Shown here: one piece after another, positions 1 through 5,153 of the stretch
Numbering within the stretch: the first letter of the stretch is position 1
Layout of the letters: every line of letters starts with the position of its first letter
Assembly (NCBI GenBank): GCA_946480125.1
Contig: CAMLIY010000188.1
Location: 1-6,066, forward strand
Direction: 5' to 3'
Origin: an uncultured Asticcacaulis sp.
GTDB taxonomy: Bacteria > Pseudomonadota > Alphaproteobacteria > Caulobacterales > Caulobacteraceae
Length of the DNA: 6,066 nucleotides
Notes under the pieces: generated by a model
What the model was told of the DNA's origin: nothing
The model's database searches: none
What the model saw: the letters and a program-made list of their open reading frames with translations, nothing else
Translations under genes and position numbers: made by a program

Positions 1-68
1 CCGAAGCCCTCGGCATCTTCGCCTTCGTTATCGCGCTGCTGATCCTCTTCAACGCACCCAGCCTGTAA
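1..68 (+). CDS. atpE: F-type ATP synthase subunit c, C-terminal end (partial)
   Basis: Only the last 21 codons and the TAA stop (66-68) are in the window; the reading frame begins with the full codon at 3-5. The visible peptide starts EALGIFAFVIALLILF and ends NAPSL. This is the second transmembrane helix of the c-ring subunit. The first visible residue, Glu in the EALGIF context, matches the ion-binding carboxylate of this family (for example the Glu in the ESTGIY context of other c subunits). The protein forms the rotor ring of Fo in the inner membrane and carries protons between the two half-channels of subunit a. It is followed in the same direction by b' and b, the usual alphaproteobacterial Fo order, with atpI and atpB expected upstream outside the window. 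The assignment rests on a short peptide plus strong context. Confidence 0.9.
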   Translation, partial: EALGIFAFVIALLILFNAPSL

Positions 69-84
69 TTGAACGCTTGCTTTA

Positions 85-123
85 CGGCACAGGCCAGAAC
101 TTTCACTAAAAAAGCCTGTGCCG
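85..123 (+). promoter_or_regulatory. Stem-loop between atpE and atpF'
   Basis: CGGCACAGGC (85-94) and GCCTGTGCCG (114-123) are perfectly complementary over 10 bp, around a 19-nt A-rich loop. The element lies in the 79-nt gap between the atpE stop and the preferred atpF' start, ending 13 nt before the AGGA of the atpF' ribosome binding site. No T-run follows the right arm, so it does not look like a complete intrinsic terminator. It could protect the 3' end of an atpE-containing mRNA fragment, or lower b' expression relative to c, which is needed in many more copies. The role is inference; the inverted repeat is seen directly. Confidence 0.6.
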
Positions 124-136
124 GTCACAAGTTTTC

Positions 137-140
137 AGGA
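137..140 (+). promoter_or_regulatory. Ribosome binding site deciding the atpF' start
   Basis: AGGA at 137-140 lies 7 nt before the ATG at 148. This favours the ATG over the in-frame GTG at 118, which has no Shine-Dalgarno-like sequence ahead of it and lies inside the right arm of the 85-123 stem-loop. Confidence 0.55.
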
Positions 141-147
141 ATATGAT

Positions 148-819
148 ATGACAACCGCTCCCTCACCAGAGGCCTCCTTATCAGCTGACGACGCCTCCGG
201 CGCTTCGTTCTCGGCTACGCCGAGCGTAACCACGGTTGCGACCCTGGTGCCGGGCCAGGCCGTCGCCGAAACGCATGATCTTCATGCTTCAGCGACTGAA
301 ACGGCCGGCACGACAGAGCCTCATGACGCCAAGGAAGGCGGCTTGCCGCAGCTGAATACCGACCATTGGGCCGGCCAGATGATCTGGCTCGTGGTCATCT
401 TCATCGTCTTCCTGACGCTGATGTCCAGGGTTTTTGTACCGCGTCTGCGTAAAGTCATCGATACACGTGGCGCGACCATTGCCGAGGACCTGGCCAATGC
501 CCGCGCCAACCGCGACGAGGCCGAAGCCCAGGCGAAACAGGCTGCGGCCGAAACCGCTGAAGCGCATGCGGCCGCCCGTAAGCTGGCAGCCGAAGCCCTG
601 GCCCGTTCTAATGCCGAAGTCGCCGCCGCCACCGCCATCGAGGACGAAAAGCTCGGTAAGCGTTTGGGGGAAGCTGAAACCCGTATCCGCGGTCAGCGTG
701 ATGAGGCTATGAGCCATGTCGGCGATATCGCATCAGAAACCGCTTCGCTTCTGGTTCAGAAGCTGACCGGCAAGGCGGCCACCGCTGCCGCGCTTAAATC
801 GGCACTTGGAAAGGTATAA
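148..819 (+). CDS. atpF': F-type ATP synthase subunit b' (peripheral stalk)
   Basis: This is the second peripheral stalk subunit (also called atpG, atpX or atpF2 in alphaproteobacteria and phototrophs). It pairs with b to hold the F1 head against Fo. From the ATG at 148 it has 223 residues. Residues 1 to about 70 are an Ala/Ser/Thr/Pro-rich, low-complexity segment. GLPQLN and the aromatic/Gln region then lead into one membrane helix at about 78-97 (MIWLVVIFIVFLTLMSRVFV). The next stretch, PRLRKVIDTRGATIAEDLA, is typical of b/b' proteins. Residues from about 110 to 200 are an Ala/Glu/Lys/Arg-rich helix expected to form the right-handed coiled coil with b. The start was chosen for its AGGA; a GTG at 118 would add ten residues. 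The N-terminal segment is longer than I expect for b' and would face the periplasm if the usual orientation holds. It lies 5 nt before atpF and is surely co-transcribed with it. Confidence 0.93.
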   Translation: MTTAPSPEASLSADDASGASFSATPSVTTVATLVPGQAVAETHDLHASATETAGTTEPHDAKEGGLPQLNTDHWAGQMIWLVVIFIVFLTLMSRVFVPRLRKVIDTRGATIAEDLANARANRDEAEAQAKQAAAETAEAHAAARKLAAEALARSNAEVAAATAIEDEKLGKRLGEAETRIRGQRDEAMSHVGDIASETASLLVQKLTGKAATAAALKSALGKV

Positions 820-824
820 GACAG

Positions 825-1316
825 ATGGAAATGCTTACCGAAGCCGAATTCTGGGTCCGCGCCGCCCTGGTCATTTTTTTCCTCATTCTGTTCGTCGCCA
901 AGGTGCCGGGCAAGATGTGGACCTCGCTGGGCGATACCGGCAAGGCCGTCCGGGCTGAACTCGATGAAGCCGTTCGCATCCGCCAGGAAGCGACGGACCT
1001 GCTAAACTCGATCAAAGCCCAACGTCTGGCCTCCGAAGCCAAGGCGCGCGAACTGATCGCCTTTGCCGAGGAAGAAGCTGTCCGCATGGCGGCCGATGCC
1101 CGCATCAAGCTGGAAGAAACGATCAAGCGCCGTGAAGCTTTGGCCGAACGCAAGATCGCCCAGGCTGAAGCCAACGCAACGGCCGACGTCAAAGCAGCGG
1201 CCGCCGATCTGGCCGCGCAACTGGCCGAGCAGGTTCTGATCGATCAGGTTTCCAAGGCCAAGACCGACACACAGATCGACAAGGCCATCAGCCAGCTTGA
1301 AGGTCGCTTTAATTAA
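825..1316 (+). CDS. atpF: F-type ATP synthase subunit b (peripheral stalk)
   Basis: This 163-residue protein has the usual length and layout of subunit b. One N-terminal membrane helix lies at about residues 8-28 (EFWVRAALVIFFLILFVAKV). The rest is a long charged Ala/Glu/Lys/Arg-rich helix that dimerises with b' and reaches up to the F1 delta subunit. The helix is followed by KMWTSLGDTGKAVRAELDEA, a form common in alphaproteobacterial b subunits. The start at 825 is 5 nt after the b' stop, with a GGAAAGG stretch (808-814) about 10 nt upstream inside the end of atpF'. A second in-frame ATG at 831 is possible but has no better ribosome binding site. It is the last gene of the Fo operon: a strong terminator begins about 20 nt after its TAA. 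No F1 genes follow, so they must lie elsewhere on the chromosome. Confidence 0.95.
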   Translation: MEMLTEAEFWVRAALVIFFLILFVAKVPGKMWTSLGDTGKAVRAELDEAVRIRQEATDLLNSIKAQRLASEAKARELIAFAEEEAVRMAADARIKLEETIKRREALAERKIAQAEANATADVKAAAADLAAQLAEQVLIDQVSKAKTDTQIDKAISQLEGRFN

Positions 1317-1337
1317 CCTGCCGAGCTATTATGGATT

Positions 1338-1369
1338 AAAGGTCCGGAACTACAGTTCCGGACCTTTTT
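1338..1369 (+). terminator. Intrinsic terminator of the atp Fo operon, probably bidirectional
   Basis: GGTCCGGAAC (1341-1350) and GTTCCGGACC (1355-1364) form a perfect 10-bp GC-rich stem with a TACA tetraloop. Five T follow on the + strand, and three A precede the stem and can extend it. This is a textbook Rho-independent terminator for atpF. On the - strand the same hairpin is followed by TTTAAT, a weaker U-tract, so it can also end the convergent CDF transporter transcript. The TAG stop of that transporter (1350-1352) covers the last base of one arm and part of the loop, so its last codons (for KGPEL) make one arm of the hairpin. Confidence 0.9.
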
Positions 1370-2300
1370 CTATGCGATCAACAGCGGCCTTATAAACTTG
1401 TGGAGTCTGGGGCTTGACGAACAAGGAGGTGATTTCCGGGTGCTCCCTGCGTATGGCCGCCTCCATGTCGGCGACGATGTGCTCGACCTGGGTAATTGTC
1501 AGCCCGTCTTCAAATTCAAGGCTCAAGGCCGCAACCACCTCTGTTGGCGCCATCTGCGTGGTCAATAGGCCATTGACGCGCAAGACACCATCCATCCCCT
1601 TGGCAATAGCGACGACACCACGCTGCATGGCCGGATCAGCCGGTTCGCCGATCAACAGGTCCTTGCTTTCCTTAGCCAGGAAAATGGCCACCGCCGCCAG
1701 CACCACGCCGATCAGCAGCGAACCGATGCCATCAAAGCGCGGCTCTTGAAAGGTCACAGACGCCCATGTCGCTACCAGCGCGATCAGAATGCCAATCAGG
1801 GCGGCGCTGTCTTCCAGCAGGACCATGAATTTCGGCGGGTCCTTGCTGTCGATAATGGCACGCAGATAACTCTGCTCGCCTTTCTCCGCCCGCACCGACC
1901 TGACAGCCACCCACCACGATCCCCCTTCGAACACCAGCGATAGCCCCAGCACGATATAGTTGATAATCGGGCGCTGCATCGGCTCCGGATTTTGCAGATG
2001 GACGATGCCTTCGTAGAACGACACCCCTGCCCCAACTGCGAAAATAAGCAGGGCGACAATAAAACTCCAGAAGTACAATTCACGGCCATAACCTAACGGA
2101 TGCGCCTCATCGGGCTTTCGCCTCGACCGGTGCATGCCGTAAAGCAGCAGAATCTCATTGCCGGTGTCAACGAAGCTATGGATCGCTTCGGATAGCATGG
2201 AGGAAGATCCAGTCACGATCGCCGCTACCGTTTTGGTAACAGCGACCAGGACATTACCCACTAAAGCCGCCAGTACGACAGTATTTGACTCAGAAGCCAT
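1350..2300 (-). CDS. Cation diffusion facilitator family transporter, SLC30A9/ZnT9-like
   Basis: This 316-residue inner-membrane protein is predicted to export divalent metal, most likely Zn, in exchange for protons. Its N-terminal two thirds hold about six hydrophobic segments: about 7-28, 33-55, 77-98, 112-134, 158-181 and 189-209. A cytoplasmic-type C-terminal domain follows (about 215-300; TQMAPTEVVAALSLEF region, then the HIVADMEAAIRREHPEI helix). The second helix carries H41 and D45 in SEAIHSFVDTGNE. The fifth carries E163-D164 in MVLLEDSAALIGILIAL instead of the common HxxxD, and GYGRELYFWSF follows the second helix. These features recall the SLC30A9/ZnT9 branch, judged from memory. 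The ATG has GGAGAG 5 nt upstream. The gene is preceded by the terminator at 2366-2397, so it probably has its own promoter in 2301-2365, where I see no convincing -35/-10 pair. The metal is not determinable from sequence alone. Confidence 0.9.
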   Translation of the reverse strand: MASESNTVVLAALVGNVLVAVTKTVAAIVTGSSSMLSEAIHSFVDTGNEILLLYGMHRSRRKPDEAHPLGYGRELYFWSFIVALLIFAVGAGVSFYEGIVHLQNPEPMQRPIINYIVLGLSLVFEGGSWWVAVRSVRAEKGEQSYLRAIIDSKDPPKFMVLLEDSAALIGILIALVATWASVTFQEPRFDGIGSLLIGVVLAAVAIFLAKESKDLLIGEPADPAMQRGVVAIAKGMDGVLRVNGLLTTQMAPTEVVAALSLEFEDGLTITQVEHIVADMEAAIRREHPEITSLFVKPQTPQVYKAAVDRIEKGPEL

Positions 2301-2365
2301 TAAGTCTCTCCGCTGATCAGCCTTAGGGCGTAAGAAGGCAGAGATAAGAATTCAATTAGACAGCC

Positions 2366-2397
2366 AAAAGCCCTGCGGCAGTACCGCAGGGCTTTTT
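2366..2397 (-). terminator. Intrinsic terminator after the 2417-2890 gene
   Basis: GCCCTGCGG (2370-2378) and CCGCAGGGC (2384-2392) form a perfect 9-bp stem around a 5-nt loop. It is flanked by AAAA on one side and TTTTT on the other, so it can work in both directions. It begins about 20 nt after the TGA of the - strand membrane protein gene, which fits it as that gene's terminator. It also separates that gene from the CDF transporter downstream. No + strand gene ends here, although the T-run is slightly longer in that direction. Confidence 0.85.
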
Positions 2398-2416
2398 AAA
2401 TTATTTGCCTTTTTTA

Positions 2417-2890
2417 TCAGATCGTCCGCGGCTTGCGGAGAAATCGGCGACGAATACCGACCAGTTGGCCGCGTCCCCTTAGAACTAGTCGCTCAAATTT
2501 GAGCACCTGTTGCCAAAAGATCGAAGCCACTTGCGGATTACGGCGCAGCAGCTTGCGTAGAGGCATAACCCAGTTGGGATGGCGGCGCTTTAGGTGGATA
2601 AACTGGCGACGCGCCCAAAAGGCATTACGCAGGATCAGGATCAGGCCGACGAGAATCAGGAAGTAGTGGCCGGGAATAATGATCAGCAGGAAACCAGCGG
2701 CCAGAAAAACAAAACCCACCGCAATCATAAGCCAGCCAAGCACCTTTTTAGAAAAGCGCTTTGCTGCGCGTTTTACCGAGCGCGCTTTCGCTTTCCAGTC
2801 ACGCGGACCAGATTTGACAGAAACTAATGCTTTCTGGGGCGCAGGGGCGCCGTTTTCACTCGACATCGTGCTTTCAGAATGCTTTCGCAT
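2417..2890 (-). CDS. Small basic membrane protein, resembles PGPGW-type proteins; paralog of the 3116-3520 gene
   Basis: Function unknown. The 157-residue protein has a polar, Lys/Arg-rich N-terminus (1-49), a hydrophobic helix (about 50-72), a Pro-Gly turn (73-74) and a second hydrophobic helix (about 75-88). A very basic tail follows, containing W92, RR at 94-95, HP at 104-105, PLRKLLRR at 110-117, FER at 132-134 and RRR near the end. Two helices joined by a PG turn and followed by a Trp and Arg recall the putative membrane family PGPGW (recognised from memory, not searched). The same landmarks occur in the next gene upstream, so the two look like diverged copies. Two starts are possible. 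The ATG at 2890 has GGTGGG directly against it, which is too close; the ATG at 2866 (MSSENGAPAP) has GAAAG 4 nt upstream and would give 149 residues. The gene ends with tandem in-frame stops TGA TAA, then a terminator. Confidence 0.75.
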   Translation of the reverse strand: MRKHSESTMSSENGAPAPQKALVSVKSGPRDWKAKARSVKRAAKRFSKKVLGWLMIAVGFVFLAAGFLLIIIPGHYFLILVGLILILRNAFWARRQFIHLKRRHPNWVMPLRKLLRRNPQVASIFWQQVLKFERLVLRGRGQLVGIRRRFLRKPRTI

Positions 2891-2936
2891 CCCACCAATT
2901 CTAATTTTTTGCGACGCAACATAGCGTCCTTGGCCT

Positions 2937-2965
2937 CATATGGAGAGGCAATACGGCAATGTAAA
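2937..2965 (-). promoter_or_regulatory. Possible sigma-70-type promoter for the 2417-2890 gene
   Basis: Reading the - strand, TTTACA (2965-2960) matches five of six bases of TTGACA. A 17-nt spacer then leads to CATATG (2942-2937), a poor -10 match (three of six). Transcription would begin near 2930, giving a leader of about 40-65 nt depending on which start is used. It lies in the 225-nt gap separating the two small membrane protein genes. The -10 weakness makes this only a candidate. Confidence 0.25.
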
Positions 2966-3090
2966 GGCTCGTGCTGAATATCCGATGAATGTGGATAAAA
3001 TTTAATTTCCCTAACGGAAAACCGAACCTTACACTCATGCCTTCTGGCAATCATAAGTCCTATATATGTAAGGAAATGTCAGGATACGAT

Positions 3091-3105
3091 GCGGCGTCAC
3101 GCCGC
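3091..3105 (-). other. Short GC-rich hairpin just after the 3116-3520 gene
   Basis: GCGGCG (3091-3096) and CGCCGC (3100-3105) pair perfectly around a 3-nt loop, 10 nt beyond the TAA of the upstream membrane protein gene. No T-run follows on the - strand, so it is at best a weak or Rho-assisted terminator or a 3'-end stabilising hairpin. The rest of the 2891-3115 gap is A+T-richer than the surrounding genes, with no convincing gene. Confidence 0.4.
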
Positions 3106-3115
3106 AAGCCATCAC

Positions 3116-3520
3116 TTAATATGACAGCAGTTTTCGCGGCTTGTGAGTGCCTGGTTCAGCCGGCTTACGCCTTGGGCGGCGATTACGGAGAATCGCTTTC
3201 ACATCATGCCTGAAACGGTACATGAACCGGCGATGCGGCGGCAGAATGCGTCGCTCAAGATGGAGGGCATGCAGCCACAGCATGGCGACGATTTTAGCAC
3301 CCGGCCGCAGCATGGCGCGCAAAGGCCGCAGTATTTTCGGATGCGTCTGAACCAGTTTCACGAAGCGGCGCTTGACCCACATCGAACTGCGCAACAAAAT
3401 AATCAAACCCAGCAGGATAACGGGCACACCAAAGGGCCCTGGCAGCGGCATGATCACCACGCCTACGGCCATCAGAATGATACCCAAAACTGACATGAGC
3501 AGTTTCAATAACACGGTCAT
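3116..3520 (-). CDS. Small basic membrane protein with PLPGPFGVP turn, resembles PGPGW-type proteins
   Basis: Function unknown. The 134-residue protein starts almost directly with a hydrophobic helix (about 5-25). A PLPGPFGVP turn (25-33) and a second helix (about 34-44) follow. The cationic tail has W48, KRRF at 50-53, HP at 60-61, PLRAMLRP at 66-73, ERR at 89-91 and an Arg/Lys-rich end (RNRRPRRKP). It aligns by eye with the 2417-2890 protein over about 85 residues. Shared landmarks are the first helix, the PG turn, GLI-LR, W-(A/V)-(R/K)-R, F, HP, PLR--LR and ER--L. The turn is two residues longer here and there is no long polar N-terminus. The ATG at 3520 and an in-frame ATG at 3496 both lack a Shine-Dalgarno sequence. 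A perfect 15-bp hairpin ends 5 nt before the first ATG. The gene lies 94 nt after gcvPB on the same strand, so it may be read from the gcv transcript or from an unseen promoter. Confidence 0.75.
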   Translation of the reverse strand: MTVLLKLLMSVLGIILMAVGVVIMPLPGPFGVPVILLGLIILLRSSMWVKRRFVKLVQTHPKILRPLRAMLRPGAKIVAMLWLHALHLERRILPPHRRFMYRFRHDVKAILRNRRPRRKPAEPGTHKPRKLLSY

Positions 3521-3525
3521 AATAT

Positions 3526-3565
3526 GAAGATGGGATGGACCTCGTCAGAAGTCCATCCCATCTTC
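3526..3565 (-). promoter_or_regulatory. Perfect 15-bp hairpin between gcvPB and the 3116-3520 gene
   Basis: GAAGATGGGATGGAC (3526-3540) and GTCCATCCCATCTTC (3551-3565) are exact reverse complements with a 10-nt loop. On the - strand the hairpin lies about 50 nt after the gcvPB stop and ends 5 nt before the ATG at 3520. There is no clean T-run on either side; on the - strand the following bases are ATATT. It could end gcv transcripts, stabilise their 3' end, or mask the translation start of the next gene. The sequence does not decide between these. Confidence 0.6.
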
Positions 3566-3614
3566 GCTTATGACGCGATAAATCGTGGTTAGCGCCTGTT
3601 AGGTATAGGTCAGT

Positions 3615-5153
3615 CTATGTGTAGGAGAGTCTCGGCGCACGGGCGGCACGCGTTTCGTCCAGACGCTTGGCCGGGGCCAGATAGGGCGCCCCCTTGAAAC
3701 GCGCCACGTCGCCGGCTTTCGCGGCTTCAGCCAGGGCGCGCAGCACGGCGATAAAGCCGTCCAGTTCGTCCTTGGACTCGGTCTCGGTCGGCTCGATCAG
3801 CATGGCGCCATGGACGACCAGCGGGAAGTACATGGTCATCGGGTGGAAGCCCTCGTCGATCATCGCCTTGGCGAAATCGAGCGTAGTCACGTCCGTGCCT
3901 TCCAGCCAGGCGTCGTCGAACAGGGCTTCGTGCATGCACGGACCTTCGGGGAACGGCACGCTCATCAGGTCCTGCAATGAGGCCTTGATATAGTTGGCAT
4001 TGAGCACAGCATCTTCTGCCACCTGTTTCAAGCCATCCGAACCGTGGCTCAGCATATAGGTGAGCGCGCGAATGAACATGCCCATCTGGCCGTGGAAGGC
4101 ACACATACGACCGAAGTTTTGCGCCGATACGCCTTCGTCATGCTCGACCAGATCAAAACCATTGGCACCCGCGACAACCCAGGGCTTGGGCGCGAAGGCC
4201 GCCAGCGCTTCGGACAGCACCACCGGACCGGCGCCCGGACCGCCGCCGCCGTGGGGCGTCGAGAAGGTCTTGTGCAGGTTGATGTGCATGGCGTCGACAC
4301 CGAGATCGCCCGGACGGACGCGGCCAACAATGGCGTTGAAGTTGGCGCCATCGCAGTAGAAATAGGCGCCGGCCTCGTGGGTCAGGCGGGCGATCTCAAC
4401 GATATCGCGCTCAAAAAGCCCGCAGGTATTGGGGTTGGTCACCATGATGGCGGCGACATCCGGGCCAAGCTTGGAGGCCAGATCAGCGACATCGACGCGG
4501 CCGTCAGCGGTCTGGGCCACTTCCTTGACGGTGTAACCGACGAAAGCGGCGGTGGCGGGGTTGGTGCCGTGGGCCGAGGTCGGCACGAGCACGGTGCGGC
4601 GATGGCCCTCGCCCTTGGCTTCGTGAGCCGCCTTGATGGCCAGCAGACCGCACAGTTCACCGTGCGCGCCGGCTTTCGGTGTGATGGCGACGGCCGGCAT
4701 CCCGGTCAGAACCTTGAGCCAGTGAGACAGAGTATCCATCAGGGCCAAAGCGCCCTGCACGGTTGAGACCGGCTGTAGCGGGTGAATATCGCCTAAACCG
4801 GCCACGCGCGCCATCTTCTCGTTGAGGCGCGGATTGTGCTTCATGGTGCAGGAACCAAGCGGATAGAGCGCCAGATCAATGGCGTGGTTCTTCTGCGACA
4901 GGCGCACATAGTGGCGCATGGCTTCCGGTTCAGTCAGGCCGGGCAGTGACAGATCCGAGCGCAGGAGACCATCGAGATCGGACGTTTCAATCTCGATATC
5001 AGCGAAATCGACCCCAGTGCGGCTGTAATCGTCTTTCTCAAAGATGAGCTTTTCGGATTGCAGCAGGCCCTTGCCACCAAGCAGGGTCTGAAACGAGGTG
5101 GCTTCAACCGAAATTTCAGGGGCCGAGGGACGGCCAACGGAATTCATGCTCAT
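3615..5153 (-). CDS. gcvPB: Glycine dehydrogenase (decarboxylating) subunit 2, P protein C-terminal half
   Basis: GcvPB is the cofactor-carrying half of the two-chain P protein of the glycine cleavage system. It binds pyridoxal phosphate, decarboxylates glycine, and with GcvPA loads the aminomethyl group onto the lipoyl arm of GcvH in the cytoplasm. At 512 residues it is full length for the family. The PLP-binding lysine is K295 in HINLHKTFSTPHGGGGPG. Other family signatures are YPLGSCTMKHNPR (97-109), TPKAGAHGE (158-166), PTSAHGTNPA (191-200), NPNTCGLFE (240-248) and YFYCDGAN (264-271). The start is the ATG at 5153, which overlaps the gcvPA stop as ATGA and has a strong AAGGAGGT 6 nt upstream. 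A second in-frame ATG two codons later is a weaker choice. The gene is translationally coupled to gcvPA and nothing in it looks damaged. Confidence 0.97.
   Translation of the reverse strand: MSMNSVGRPSAPEISVEATSFQTLLGGKGLLQSEKLIFEKDDYSRTGVDFADIEIETSDLDGLLRSDLSLPGLTEPEAMRHYVRLSQKNHAIDLALYPLGSCTMKHNPRLNEKMARVAGLGDIHPLQPVSTVQGALALMDTLSHWLKVLTGMPAVAITPKAGAHGELCGLLAIKAAHEAKGEGHRRTVLVPTSAHGTNPATAAFVGYTVKEVAQTADGRVDVADLASKLGPDVAAIMVTNPNTCGLFERDIVEIARLTHEAGAYFYCDGANFNAIVGRVRPGDLGVDAMHINLHKTFSTPHGGGGPGAGPVVLSEALAAFAPKPWVVAGANGFDLVEHDEGVSAQNFGRMCAFHGQMGMFIRALTYMLSHGSDGLKQVAEDAVLNANYIKASLQDLMSVPFPEGPCMHEALFDDAWLEGTDVTTLDFAKAMIDEGFHPMTMYFPLVVHGAMLIEPTETESKDELDGFIAVLRALAEAAKAGDVARFKGAPYLAPAKRLDETRAARAPRLSYT

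Noticed and set aside
118..147. GTG at 118 as the start of atpF'.
   Set aside because: It has no Shine-Dalgarno sequence and lies inside a hairpin arm, while ATG at 148 has AGGA 7 nt upstream.
289..717. A 142-codon open frame on the - strand, opposite atpF'.
   Set aside because: It is a mirror frame of a confident b' gene, with no ribosome binding site or recognisable domain.
2313..2320. 8-bp palindrome CTGATCAG in the CDF leader as an operator.
   Set aside because: An 8-bp palindrome in isolation is too likely by chance, and it is not part of a larger symmetric site.
2999..3016. TTAA-like half sites that might be a CtrA box (TTAA-N7-TTAA).
   Set aside because: The second half site is not TTAA and the spacing does not fit.
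2824..3054. A 76-codon - strand frame starting in the gap between the two small membrane protein genes.
   Set aside because: It runs out of frame into the start of the 2417-2890 gene and resembles no family; probably chance, although it spans much of the gap.
2989..3213. A 74-codon + strand frame in the gap and over the 3' end of the 3116-3520 gene.
   Set aside because: It overlaps a better supported - strand gene by about 100 nt, has no clear ribosome binding site, and its product has no recognisable features.
4044..4766. A 240-codon open frame on the + strand, antisense to gcvPB.
   Set aside because: It lies wholly inside a clear gcvPB on the other strand, has a Gly/His/Arg-rich composition typical of antisense frames in G+C-rich genes, and matches no family I know.
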